A DNA stretch of 64,000 nt from Combretum micranthum (Eukaryota; Streptophyta; Magnoliopsida; Myrtales; Combretaceae), in assembly GCA_024138025.1 (NCBI GenBank), contig JAMXBD010003364.1, positions 1 to 64,000 of the forward strand. The letters run 5' to 3'. A program made the position numbers and the translations under genes. Positions 22,641-36,056 of this stretch are shown here, piece by piece. Position 1 is the stretch's first letter. Each line of letters opens with the position of its first letter. A model generated the notes under the pieces. The model did no database searches and was not told where the DNA came from. It was given only the letters and a program-made list of their open reading frames with translations.

Positions 22641-24541
22641 AAAATAGGTAGGAAACTGGATCATACAAATGTAAATTTTTATAATCTATATAAAGTGATT
22701 TTTCCTTTTTTTTTTTATTCCCTAATATGTAAACTAACTTTCCAAAATTGTAAGTATACATATATAGCAAGTAAAAAAAAAAATAAAATCAAAATATATG
22801 ACGGGAATAAAAAGTGAAAAAATTGTTTACAATATAATCACATTAATCATTATCCCATAAACCAAACATTTTAGTGTTAGTACCAACATAAACTACATTA
22901 CAATATAAATGGTTCTAATAAAATGTAAATTTATAATAAATCATTAATTATTCGCTACTAATCAACATTAAACCGCCACTAGGCACCTGCCACCAACATC
23001 ATCATCATTTGCAGCTTAATAATAAGTACCACTACAAAAAATAATCATATCATTTGATTACAACTCTTTTGAAGTACACATTCATAAATTATTTTCAATT
23101 GGGCTCATCATTCCCTAAGAGCCAATGTAGATTGTTTGATTTTCATCTGAATTTGCATTTGAATCTATTATGTATATGTATCTTATTTATATATGATTTA
23201 TATCTGATCTATTTGATCTGTTTGTGAATAAATATGTCTGTTTTTCATCTGTATCTATTTCTTGATAAATAGTTTAAATAGAAACGGTGACGTGTTGTTA
23301 GCATGCTAACAAACCAAAAAAAAAAAAATCTCTTTATAACTAACTTATTCCATAACATCATTTTCATCTTTCTCCTCATGCCTCACACTTTCAAGATATC
23401 TAATCAATCCCCATTCAATAAAATAAGGGAAAAATAAAAATAACTTCCCTAAATCTTATATGGATAAATATTTTTGAACTACCAAATAAATCCTCCTTAA
23501 TTTTAATCTTAGTGAGGAGGTAATCTTCAAATTTTTCAAAAAATGCCCGGACACTTTATAAATTTTGACGTCAGTGTGTTTCTTTTAACTAAAAATGCAA
23601 ATATCCATGTCTTTATCAATTTATTAAAGTTTAGAGGAGTTATTTGTAACATTTAAAAATTCAATAATATATTCACACCTATGTCAATGTTTAAAGATGT
23701 TATTTGCAATTTATGCATAAATAAAATATACTTTCTTTTTCAACTATTCACTTCATTGAATGAGAGATCTTCATGATGAAACTAGGAGTTCAATCTTGGA
23801 GTGGAAAACATGTTTTTATCAAGATTGTTTTGGTTTTAAACTCTTTTACAAATGTCGTTTTTAATTTAATAAAGGGAGAAGCTAGGAGCAATCCTAAGTT
23901 TTCTTTTACCTTCTTCTGATTCTCATTTATATAATTTGTTGTGTTTTTATTAGGGTTCATGTTCGAGTATGATATTTTAAAGTATCAATAATAAATGTTC
24001 ATTATGGAAAAAAAGAAAAGAAAAGAAAAAAACTTAGTAGTTTAATTAACTTTAAGTTAAAGAAGCTAATTTTATTCATAGTTTGATAAACTTCTTTTAA
24101 ATTATAAAATTTATTTTTATAGTATATGATAAAGTTGTAAATTCATTGAATTATATATGATCTCTTGAATCCTTCACCTAATCTTCTAATCTCACTACGT
24201 AAACATTTTTGTTTCATTTAACTTAGAACTATTCAACCAACATTTTAAAAGAAAACATGCTGATATCATATCTCCTAATCTACTTTAAATGGCAGGGAAG
24301 GGAAACATACTGTGAGAAACAGAGAGAGAAAGGACTTACATGTTCTTATGATGGAAGCGGAGACAGTCCTATGTGCTCCATATGAATCTGGCTCCAGTTG
24401 ACTTTAACACTTGCTAGTATTTCCTTGACAAGAAAGTAAAATCTCTACATGGATTAAACAGTGCTAGAAGACATGTATAAGCAGACAGATGCTAAAAGTG
24501 CTGGCAAGTCCAACAAAATGGGCGTGAAGATCAAATTTGTG

Positions 24542-25201
24542 TAGGGGTGTTCACGGATCGGTTAATCAGTCCATGATTTTATTTTTTTAAACCTAACTGT
24601 TATGATCGGTTTTTAAATATCCCGATCCTTAATTGGTCCATTATAAATGGTTAACCGCCTCAACGGTTAACTATTTATTTAGTTAATTTATTCGGTTTTC
24701 GGTTTTTTACCATTTAACGTAATGGTTTCAACAAATTAAATTGGTAATTTTAAAAAACCTTATTTTTTAGCCTTTATCACAAAGTTTTTCTTTAGATTAT
24801 TATATATATTACAAGAGCTAAAAAAAAAGAAAATCAAATTAAGAAAAAGGCAAAAACAAACCTTTGATGTATCATTATCAATAAAATAAAATCAACTCAA
24901 TTACCACATTAACTCCATCAAACATAGGACAATAGTATTTTAATCAAAATCCAAGGAATATTAACATAAGTAAATTATATGTATATGTAAATTACATATA
25001 TGATTTCATAAATATTGAAACAGTTAACCGTTAACCATCGGTTTTTTATGGTTACGAAGCGAAACCGAAACCGAAAACCAAAAAAATTAAAAATCATAAC
25101 CTTAAACTGAAACCAATGGACCGGTTAACCATATTTTTCGGATTGGTTTTACGATTTCGGTTCGATTTTTCGGTTTCATCGATTTTTTTTGTATACCCCT
25201 A
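24542..25201. mobile_element. hAT-like non-autonomous element
   Basis: Begins TAGGGGTGTTCACGG and ends GTATACCCCTA. Flanks AATTTGTG (24534-24541) and AATTTTTG (25202-25209) are an 8-bp duplication with one change. Copy A lacks it, giving the empty site. The interior carries GGTTAACC-type words and no coding frame. Confidence 0.8.
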
Positions 25202-26340
25202 AATTTTTGTTATTTTTTTTGCATGAAATGATGAGGATGGCTGTATTGCCTAGAAATTCAACAAAATGATAGGGCGGCTAATGTAGAGGAGTAGGAATAA
25301 AGAAAAATAATGTATGTAATTACTTTATAAGGTAAGGTAAGGTGTGAAAGTATATATATCTATTTCTAGGATTCCAAGCATTAGACGTGGCAAATAAATG
25401 AAATTAATAATGTTAATTCATCTTTTGCTTATCTGACCCAAACATGTTTACTTTCGGCTTACACCATGATACTTAAAATATGAACTGGATTGAATAGAAT
25501 AATAATACATTTCTAACAAATTATTTTTCATGTATCTACTCAGGGGAACAGTGTATTGGACGACTTCTGTATAGTGCATTTTTCATATAATCTTTTCTAC
25601 ACCTGAACTTTAATAGTTAAACGTAGTAATAAATGCTGTGAATCTATTGGAAGCATTTCAAAAAAAGTAAAATATTATGTAGTAGGTGTTATGGATATGG
25701 CAATAGAAAGAAACTACAATAAAAAAAATTTATTTGTTTATTTCCTTGTATTTTAAGACTAGGGATGTAGTCGGGAGTACTGTTATAGAGTTCACAATTC
25801 ATTCAATCGGTTAAAACCACTAAAAGATTGAACCTTATAAGTTTTTAGCATTGGATTTGGACACATAACTAAAACCTTATAAGATTATAAGATTGGATTT
25901 GAATCCTATAAGTATCTATCTACGTGCACCCAACCCAATAGTAAAACTTCAAAAAAAATCATAAAGAATAAAGCCAATAAAACCTCACCCCAATCCTATC
26001 ATGTCTCATTTCATCCATACTTTACAAACATCTCATATTCTAAAACTGGAACATGCACCAACATTCAAACACACAAGAGATTTAGTTTAATTACATTCTC
26101 AAGATGTTATATCATGGTCTAAGTCTCTTATATGAGACATGATGACAAAAATAATATATTTATGTATTAAAATATTGACTTATGAATGTGCTTTGCCACA
26201 TATTCAATCAATTTGACATGCATCTTTTCGTTTTATTTTTTTTTATTTTGCTCGTATAGGAATGTGTCTCAGATCGCCATCTTCTCTTGATCTTGTTATT
26301 AAAATTTGAAAATAGGTTGAAAAAAATATAAGACTATAGT

Positions 26341-29300
26341 TGCAAACCGAGATTTTTCATAGGAATAAAAATAGATAGAAATATAAAACTAGAAAATAGA
26401 ATGTTAATATACGACTCAACCAAGGTCTTAGAATAAAACCACATGTAGTAATGAGCTCACATATAATCTATATAACGCCCTAACTTAAAGGCATTACAAC
26501 TTGCTATGTGTCTTTCTCTTTAAAAAAAAAAAAAAAAACTAAGGCTATAAAATTCTAAATCCATAAAATTATTCAAAATACATGTCTCCAATAACTCAAA
26601 TAAAAGATTATCTTAAATGATCATATATAAAATTCATCTCTTTAAAAGACATAAATAATATTAACCTAAGAACTATTTATATGAAATCCAAATAATTCAT
26701 ATAAACTTGTCTCTTAAAATCTTCCAAAGTCTAAAAACAATAATCTCAAAAACTTCATATGATCTTTTGATCTTCACTCTTATTCTCCTGAATCTAAATT
26801 TACTAGTCCTTAGCAGGAAAGTCGAATTCACTATTGCTATCTCTATGATCAATATATATATCATATATAGATAAGTCATAAACTATCTCATCTTTACCTT
26901 TACCTGAAAAAAAAAAAAAGAGTGAGCACAAAGACCTAGTACGTCATATCACAAACAAATATGCATGAACAAGCATCAAACAAATTCACATGCACTCCTA
27001 ATAACTAATGCAACAACCACATGATTATTATCTTTCAATTAGTCAGCAACCAGTATAGTTTAGAACCATTTGCAACTAGTCATAAACCTGGAGTAACTCA
27101 TGACCCGATAAAAACCATGTATAGATAATATATAAATATAGTTGTGTTCCACAATTAAACTGGTAACAACTCCTAGTCTATCGGAATCATCTCTAAGTGC
27201 AACTCCACTAGGAACAATGATACACACGGATCATCAGGTTGCCAGCGTTGGTATCACACTCTACGTGGTCTTTGCTAACCGCAGCCAAGCACAAGAAACA
27301 AATCAAATTAAAAGGTTTGATAGAATTAGGTCAATTTATGCAATTCTAAACCTACAAGCACAAACAACAAACAAGGTAATGTCGTACCTGAATATAGCTC
27401 TTTCAAACCCTATCCATAAAACCTGATCACATGAATAGAACTTTATCTCAATTAATAGGTTATTTGTATAGATTTAACAAAAATCCTAAATCAGAATAAC
27501 TTATAATCACACCTTGCTCTTAATTTGAATGATAGATCTTCAAAGAAGGTATATCTCCATAAGATTATTCAACCATAAAATCCACTTAAATCATAAAATA
27601 GACCATGATTTAGATATCAATCATTCTCCAAAATCATAAAGATAGAATATTAATTCAACTTACTTACCTAGGATTTGATTCTCAAGCCTTCTTAATCTCC
27701 AAAATTTAAATCTTTAAGGAACTTACTTAAAAGATCTATAACTTTAATCATAGATCTACAATAAGAGATTAACACACTAGTTTCGTTTGTTCTTAACACT
27801 GTAAAAACTTCAACACAATTCCTCCAAAGTTCCTAGTTATCTCCAAAATTCCTTCAAAAAAATTTACAATCTTTAATGAATAAATCTATTATGAAAGTTC
27901 ATAACTTCAAATCCATAAAGATGAGACAGATTCACACTTACCTAGAACCGGTATATCTCACTTGCAATAGAACACTAATTCAATCAATCCTGTCACAAGT
28001 AATTAACTATCGCTATAATCATATTCCTACAATCTATAAATCTTAGAAATCACAAGACTATGATAGAGATCTTACCTTTATTTTGATTCGAAACCACAAC
28101 TCTCCAAATCCAATTTAGGGTTTCTCCACTAGACCTCAAATCTCCTTCAATCATATGAAAAACTAGAATTAAACTAATTTATCTAAGGAAATTAATTGAA
28201 AAAGACTAGAGATAAACCCACTTACCTAGGGTTTTGGCTGAGGAATGGTGTGACAATTTCGTAGGTCAAGGGGTCTATTTATAGATGTGAGTTGGCTTTA
28301 GAAAAATGCAACCCTAGCTTAGGAAAAACGCAGCCATAAGTCGACTACTACGCCGACGGCTTTGGTGGCTAATGTCGGTAGCTTTGATGCGTACGTCGGC
28401 GTGTGCCCAATTTTTTTGACAACTCCAAACACTTCAAAGCTGGTGATATTGGCCGTCGTCTTTGCATATAGGCCGGTGGCTTTTCATTCAAAGCTAGCGG
28501 CTTTAATGCCGGCCTTGACTATCTTCGTCCAATTCTTCATGTATAAGTTCTTCATGTTCAAATTCGTTTGATCAAGGATAAAAATGCCCTCTTAAAACAT
28601 GATATTACATATATGCCCTTTATTATGGATTATTTATTTTTACTTTACAATTTAAAACCCTAAAACAAAGTACTATAAATAATAACATATAGTAAAAATA
28701 GATTTTCATAACCAGCATTGAAAACTCAAAGTATAGAAATAATTTAAATAAGATTTCGAGAGTACAGAAAAACAATAAATAATAAAGCTTATAGTTTGAA
28801 AATGATAATTTAAGGATAAACCATTAAGGTTATAAATACACAATAAAAAAAAAGATCCATAACTCATAATATAGACTCCAAATAAATATTTGGATCACAC
28901 CACTGATCTAGTTAGTAAATTTTAAGACTATTAAAGACTGAAACAAAAATTAGACTATTGAGTTTAGAAAACCTTAATCATATGAGATAAAATCCTAAAA
29001 ATAATTAATCGTGTAAACTTTAAACCCAACATTAAACTCAATAACAACTTAGAAAATTTGTGAAAGCTTTATATAAACTTTGGAGATAGAACTCTTAAAT
29101 AACTATCATATTTATACCTGTTAACTTAATAAACTACCCTAGAACTAAAATAATTAAACAAATAAATAATAGTATAATGATTTCTCCTTAATTCCAATGC
29201 AAATTGAATGAAGTAAAAAGCTAAGATTTTTTGAGATGTTGCAGTTGAAATTCATTTAACAAATTGCCCAAATAATCTCAACAAAGTGAACAATTCAAAC

Positions 29301-32115
29301 TTAGGACACCAATCAATAATCTCCAGCCAAGCCATGCATTAAATACAATAAGAAATCTAAAGAAACAAGCGAATCTCAGTGGAAAGAATCGCTTCTCCTT
29401 AACCAAGTTGTTGCCCTTCCTTCTTCTATATATAACACACTTTAATTTGCAAAAGAACAAAATAATTAATTCTCCTACTGCAGCCAAGTTCTCCACCTTA
29501 TTTCCCATAAAACAATAACCCAAAACAACAACTATAGACACATAAACACAAATTTAAAACAACTTCATTAAAGCACTAAACCAAGCTTAGGATAAGGAGC
29601 AAATCAAGGTAAGATAAATTCGTATTTAAATTAGTTATATGTCAAACACTAACTTAAACAATGTTATTATTAATCATAGGTTCGAATCCAGCTTTGAAGG
29701 AGAGTTTGGCACCCTGAAATCTACTCAAACAAGGTAATACCTAATACTAAAGCTCCATTAATGTATTATATTATATGATGAAGTTAGAAACTTGGTTGAA
29801 TGATGATTTAAAGAAGTAATATATACTGATATATCACGTATGATACATGTAGAATGTAGAAAAACACTTAAGAGAAGTTTTAATACAAGTGTAATACATA
29901 TATACTATAAGAAAGTTAAGTTTCCAATTGAAGAAAATCGGAGAAGATGATGAACAGTGTCAACACTGCCCTTATGCTAGCAGTATAAGTGCTCAACGCT
30001 GGCAACATACAGGGGTAGGCCGGCAGTGCTGAGACGGCTTACTCTGGATTAGAAACTACATAAATTTTATTTTTTACGTAAAATGAACGAATGCTGGCAA
30101 ATTTGAATTCAACATCGACAGCATTAGAGTCGGCATACATTATACACTAGCGGCCTTCGAAGCCAGTGTACACTGGAACATAAGACATGTAAAAATAAAC
30201 GAAGGCCGACATCTGGCTATCAAAGCCGACGGCATTAGAGCCAACGTACGTGCATAATTTCCTTGCATGAAATCTATTTTACGCAAATAGATTATATATA
30301 TAAATAAATAAAAATAAACCTACATTATATATATATATAAACAAAAGTAGATTTTACTAAGTAAATAAGTAAATACAAATATTTAAAACAATAATAATAA
30401 TGGGTTTAATATTTGAGAAGTATTAAACCCTAAAAACTATAGGAAAATATTTTAGTTATTAGCAACGATAATTGTTAAATATTTGTTTTATATAGATAAA
30501 TATAAAGAATGGAAATCTCAATAAGTTAAATTTATGCATAATGTGATATCTAAAAATGACAAAATAATTATATGAAGTAGATTAAGAGAAATAAGTCTAA
30601 ACCAAATAATAGGAAATAAATACTAGTTACCATAATAAGCTAACTAAAGAATTATATAAGGGTAATGATAATAATAATGATAAAGTATCAAAACACTAAA
30701 TACAAAATTCTACGACTACCCAATAAAAATATACAAATATCAAACAAGATCAAGAAAAAACATAAAAATAAAATATTAAATAATAATAATTGTTATCATA
30801 GGACCATTAAAGAACCAATATAGTAATAGAAACAAAACCAAATACCAATGTAGGACACTTAGACACCCATAGGAGTCTAGTTATATAATATGTTTTATTG
30901 ATGGATATTTTTATTCATCTAGGTGACTTTGATACTATAGAGGAATTTTCCAACTAACTATTACAACTAACCGATATGAGCAAGCGAGTAACTCAGTCAT
31001 ATTATACTATTTGTGCTTGTAATTAGTTGGATATATAATACAAAGAAAATAATATGGTTGTTATGGTACTATAGTTGAAATGTGTTGTATCTGATTGTAT
31101 GGTTGTTAATCCATGATAACAAAAGTGATAATATTGATTGTCTGAGCACTGTGATAAGCATGTTATATGTTGTGTATGTAATGTTTAGACACTAAAAGTC
31201 TAAGTCAAATTTATCAGCTTTGTAATTAATCAATCATGCATATACGTACTGCATTATTGCATATACAAAAAGGGTGACAGCCTGCTAGATATTAATATTT
31301 CGGCCATCTATTAATGCTTGGTTTTTCTAAAGTGTTAGTTCTTCTAAGGTTTTCTTTATTCCTTTGATTCTACGGGAACTAAGCGGTAGCGAAGAACGCT
31401 GCCTATAGTAGCTTTGAAATGAGTAATACTTAGGGAGTTTCTAAGGATTGATACAAGAAATGGTCAGTTAAAATATCCTTAAGCTAAAGTGATAACCCCA
31501 AGATAAGGAATCGTTGATTTTCCTATAAACTTAGTCTCTCCTAGGTAAGTAGGTCATAAAGTAATTGCTCTTCAACCCTAAAAAGAGGGTGTAAATCTTT
31601 TTCCTGTTTGGATTCTAGATCATCTAAGCTTGTATTTAAGCATATGTTTTACACATGATTTGTTAATAAACTTGTTTGATGTGTAATATATATGGTTATT
31701 CACTGAACCCGTGGTTTCACTCATACTCCTAAAGACATTTTAGGTTTACTCTACGACCGTGGCTAATTACATCCAAAAGTATAGCCTCGGTAAGAGCCTA
31801 GGAGCTAGATGCTCATGGGTCTAATCAAGATAAGTTGTTTTCTATTATTCCTAGTATATATTAGTTAGTATATGGATTATTAATTATGTATTTGAAGCTT
31901 TATAGAAAGATTATATATCTGTAATATTTTCATGATATTATTTACTTGTGATGATGGCTATTTACTAATTTATGTCTTACATGTATTTATCATTTCTTAT
32001 CAAAGTAACTAAAAAGATCTTGTTGTTTTGAAAATTGTCACTCTCTGAAGGTTAACTAGTAATGGTATTCAAGTGTGGCTTGTATACTACTACTGGGGTA
32101 CCTCGGGACATGACA
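26341..32115. mobile_element. 5.8-kb nested LTR-derived insertion
   Basis: Absent from copy A, so both edges are defined: it begins TGCAAACCG and ends GGGACATGACA, flanked by ATAGT (26336-26340) and ATAGG (32116-32120). No pol domain is seen. The left half (to about 29.2 kb) has minus-strand LTR character: TATA box at 28275-28283 and donor-like CTAGGTAAG read on the minus strand at 27663, 27937 and 28221. The right half has plus-strand donor-like AAGGTAAG/AAGGTAAT near 29600-29735. Two CCGGC-type modules lie at 28325-28530 and 29940-30260. It may be a composite of nested LTRs. Confidence 0.6.
28275..28283 (-). promoter_or_regulatory. LTR TATA box
   Basis: TATAAATAG on the minus strand, just inside (lower side of) a GC-rich module, oriented toward 26.4 kb. 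Confidence 0.45.
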
Positions 32116-32243
32116 ATAGGGTTGTAGAGTTGGGTCCCAAGTTTTAAAGCAAATCTATAGAATAGGTTTGGATATAGTATGGAAACATCTATAGAGTTAT
32201 AGAGTCAGATTTGATAAACCATATAGTGTAACGGGCTAGATTT

Positions 32244-32429
32244 TGGGTTTATATGATCCATCAAAAACCCAATCCAGTTGCATCTCTATTTGAGACTAAA
32301 TATATATATATATATATATATATTTGAGGTAAGCTCATGGGTTTATATGATCCATCAAAAACCCAATCCAGTTGCATCTCTATTTGAGACTAAAAAAATA
32401 TATATATATTTGAGGTAAGCTCATGAAGT
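32244..32429. repeat. 94-bp tandem duplication across element end
   Basis: Units 32244-32337 and 32338-about 32429 both run from TGGGTTTATATGATCCATCA to TTTGAGGTAAGCTCATG. Each spans the right end of the hAT-like element and its flank. Only copy B has it, so it arose after the 4.6-kb duplication. A (TA)n run differs in length between units. Confidence 0.85.
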
Positions 32430-35419
32430 ACTTATTTGGGTAAATTACACTATAATGTTACAACATTTGATTATAAGTTCATTTGAGATTATAACATTTT
32501 GAGTGGTTCAGTTGAGATCACAACGTTTAGAGAAGTGAGCTAAATGATGTCGCCATTGACATTGTCACTAAGAGAAAAATTTATTAAAACTCAAAAAATT
32601 TGCTACATTGTGACATATGTCAATATTGACTTCAATTGATCAATTTCCCTAAATATTGTGACCTAAAATAAATTTACTCTCAAATATTGTAATCTTCCGA
32701 TATAATTTACCAATTTATATTTTAATGAAATTTTGTATTAAAGGTATTGCACATCTTTAGTTTTTGAAAAATTAGATGACGTTTAAATTGAACTAAACTT
32801 AGTAGGTGCATCTTTAAGATGCGCGCAAGTAAAATTAGCATCTTAATATATGTACACACATATACATATACATAGAAGTATGTGTTTATGAAGCAATGTT
32901 AATAAAATCAATTGAAACTTTTTTCGTGTATATATATATTTTTAAGTATATAATTGAAGCATATAATATATTTTCTTATAAGCGTCTAAGGGTTGTATAA
33001 ATCGATCATTAGTAAGACTTATGTTTATTTATTATTTGTAGTTTTCAGATTTATTTTATTTACAATGTAAAGATCCGAGGTGTTGACTAAGTAAAAATGT
33101 TTTCTATGGAATCTTGACACGTGTGGGTTTATTAAAAATTGTTGCATGTTCGTTTGCCCTATTTTCATCATCAGGCCAGATAAGTCTCTGTTTGTCTAAC
33201 CATTTTTTATTTCATCATGAAATAAATGTCACCGAATATAAAAATTTCAGAACCACTGTCCAAAATTTAATGCCAAGATAAATAATGGAAGAAGGGGTAC
33301 TTTGATTTGTGAGCTTCGTTTCTAATTCTTGCTAATTTAAGTTTCTTATTTAAAAAACTTAGTTTCTCACTTCAAAACCGTACTAGCTATGACATGAATT
33401 AGAAGATTACATGTTTTAATATTGGCATAATGTTGTCATTTCCTCAATGATTGTAAGAAAAAAGCTGGCCCATTTTAGGATCTCAAAATTTGGATTTAGG
33501 GATTTAAAAATTTTGGAAACTTATGCCATATGTGGGTGATCATTCATGATCCATTTACTCATCATTTATTATTAATATAATAATTATTTTAATAGTATAA
33601 TTACGGTCAATTATTAATATAAGCTATTAAATAACTTATATAACTGGATATAGCTTATAGTTTAATGATATTTTTTTTAAGTTGAATGTACTATATTTGA
33701 ATCCTCCTTTAATTGTCATGGTTAATATATATATATATATATACACGAGATTAGTTCAAAAAAATAAATAATTTAATAAGTGACTATAGAAATTTTCAAA
33801 AAATTTATAAAAAAAAAAAAAGTTAAATTTATAACCCTACCTAAAATCACAAGATAATCTATAAAAATGGAACATACAAATGTAAATTTTTATAATCTAT
33901 ATAAAGTGACTTTTCCTTTTCTTTTATTCCCTAATATGTAAACTAACTTTCCAAAATTTGAAGTATACATATATAGCAAGTAAAATAAAATAAAACTCAA
34001 AATATATGATGGGAATAAAAAGTGAAAAAATTGTTTACAATATAACCACATTAATCATTATCCCATAAAACAAACATTTAAGTGTTAGTACCAACATAAA
34101 CTACATTACAATATAAATGGTTCTGATCAAATTTAAATTCATAACAAATCATTAATTATTAGCTACTAGTTAACATTAAACCGCCACCAGGCACCAGTTT
34201 TGCCACCAACATCATCATCATTTGCAGCATAGTAATTAGTACCATTACGAAAAAATAATCATATCATTTGATTACAACTCTTTCGAAGTATACATTCATA
34301 AATTATTTTCAATTGATCTCATCACTTCCTAAGAGTCAGTGTAGATTGTTTGATTTTTATCTGAATTTGTATTTGAATCTATTATTTATTTGTATCTTAT
34401 TTGTATATGATTTATATCTGATCTGTTTATGAATAATATATCTGTTTTTCATCTGTTTCTATTTTTTTGACAAATAGCTTAAATGAAAACGGCGATGTGC
34501 GTTAACAAACCAAACAAAGAAATCTCTTTATAACTAACTTATTCCATAACATCATTTTCAACTTTCTCCTCTTCCATCACACTTTCAAGATACCTAATCA
34601 ATCCCCATTCAATAAAATAAGGGAAAAAAAAAATAACTTCCCTAAATCTCGTATGGATAAATACTTTTGAACTTTCAATAAATCCTCCTTAATTTTAATT
34701 TTAGTGAGGAGGTAATCTTCAAATTTTTCAAAAGATGCCTTGATACTTTATAAATTTTGATGTTAGTGTGTTTCTTTTAACTAAAAATGCAAATATCCAT
34801 GTCATTACCAATTTATTAAAGTTTAGAGGGATTACTTGTAAGATTTAAAAATTCAATAATATATTCACACCTATGTCAATGTTTAAAGATGTTATTTGCA
34901 ATTTATTCATAAATAAAATATATCTTCTTTTTCAACTACTCACTTCATTGAATGAGAGATCTTCATAATGAAACTAGGAGTTCGATCTTGGAGTGGAAAA
35001 CATGTTTTTATCAAGATTTTTTTGGTTTTAAACTCTTTTACAAAAGTTGTATTTAATTTAATAAAGGGAGAAGTTAGGAGCAATCCTAAGTTTTCTTTTA
35101 CCTTCTTCTGATTCTCATTATATAATTTGTTGTGTTTTTATTAGGGTTCATGTTCGAGTATGATATTTTAAAGTACCAATAACAAATGTTCATTATGGAA
35201 AAAAAGAAAAAAAAAAAAAAGGAAAACTTAGTAGTTTAATAACTTTAAGTTAAAGAAGCTAATTTTATTCATAGTCTGATAGACTTCTTTTAAAATTTAA
35301 AATTTATTTTTATAGTATATGATAGAGTTGTAAACTTATTGAATTGTATATCTCTTGAATCCCTACACCTAATCTCCTAATCTCACTACGTAAATATTTT
35401 TATTTCATTTAACTTAGAA

Positions 35420-36056
35420 AATTCTCATAAAATAATAGACTCATAAAATTATACAAGTTCACTCATGATTTTAATTTAGAACTACTAACCTTGAGTATTT
35501 TCTCGGATTTGATCAATTTTGTTATTAATTTACTTTTTCTAATTAAAGGAATTGTTTGAATCCAACTTGTACAATATAAATTAGAATGAGTAGGTATGGT
35601 TCCTGGACTGTTCTTGGAGTTGCCCACCCCTTATATGGAGGGATTGTATCGTGGTATTATACCTTTATTTGTTATGTATCAAGTGTAGGATAAAATACCT
35701 AATGAGGAGGACATATCACTGACTCAACTTAAGCATAGTAGGGTATGAGCAAAATGAGTCATATAGCATCTCAATCTAACCGAATTGGATAAAATTAGGA
35801 TGAAGTACGAGTGTTTATCAACTAGAAAATGATGATTTCGAGCATTGAAGCAGTTTTCAGTTAGTAATCGGGATAAACGGCGAGATTAAAGAAAGGGGAA
35901 AAAAAACGATTAGATAGCGAAAGAAACATAATCCCCTTAAAACTAATCATATAAAATATTCGAATAGGATATTATATGATACAAGGGTAAATTTTTGGAG
36001 ATATTATTGAAAACATATTAACTTATTGATGTGATGTTATTTTATTGATCATAATG
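35420..36056. other. Intergenic DNA between duplication and chromovirus
   Basis: No gene or recognisable repeat. The last five bases, TAATG (36052-36056), are the left target-site duplication of the element that follows. Confidence 0.5.

Larger units (their letters stand above)
19594..24228. repeat. Tandem duplication, copy A
   Basis: Starts CAACATTTTAAAAGAAAACA and ends ACTTAGAA. The whole length recurs in the same order as copy B, with scattered substitutions and small indels. A 9-base filler (24229-24237) separates the copies. It contains no protein gene. It holds a putative CNGC15 5'UTR exon edge, a hAT-like element (20462-21204), a SINE-like patch (about 22490-22640) and AT-rich DNA. 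Confidence 0.9.
25760..32288. mobile_element. hAT-like element of copy B, split by LTR insertion
   Basis: Left part 25760-26340 and right part 32116-32288 match the element at 20462-21204 in copy A. Flanks TTTAAGAC (25752-25759) and TTTGAGAC (32289-32296) match at seven of eight positions. Confidence 0.65.
24238..35419. repeat. Tandem duplication, copy B with insertions
   Basis: Matches copy A from CAACATTTTAAAAG to ACTTAGAA, interrupted by a hAT-like element (24542-25201) and a 5.8-kb LTR-derived insertion (26341-32115). Without these and their duplicated flanks it is about 4.7 kb, the size of copy A. It repeats the putative 5'UTR donor of CNGC15 at 24335-24339. No protein gene is present. 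Confidence 0.9.

Noticed and set aside
29688..29700. GGTTCGAATCC, an exact tRNA B-box word
   Set aside because: No A box at the right distance and no cloverleaf; it lies within LTR-derived sequence, so not called as a tRNA or SINE.
26341..32115. Full LTR retrotransposon with pol gene
   Set aside because: No primer site, polypurine tract or pol motif could be found, so only an LTR-derived insertion is claimed.
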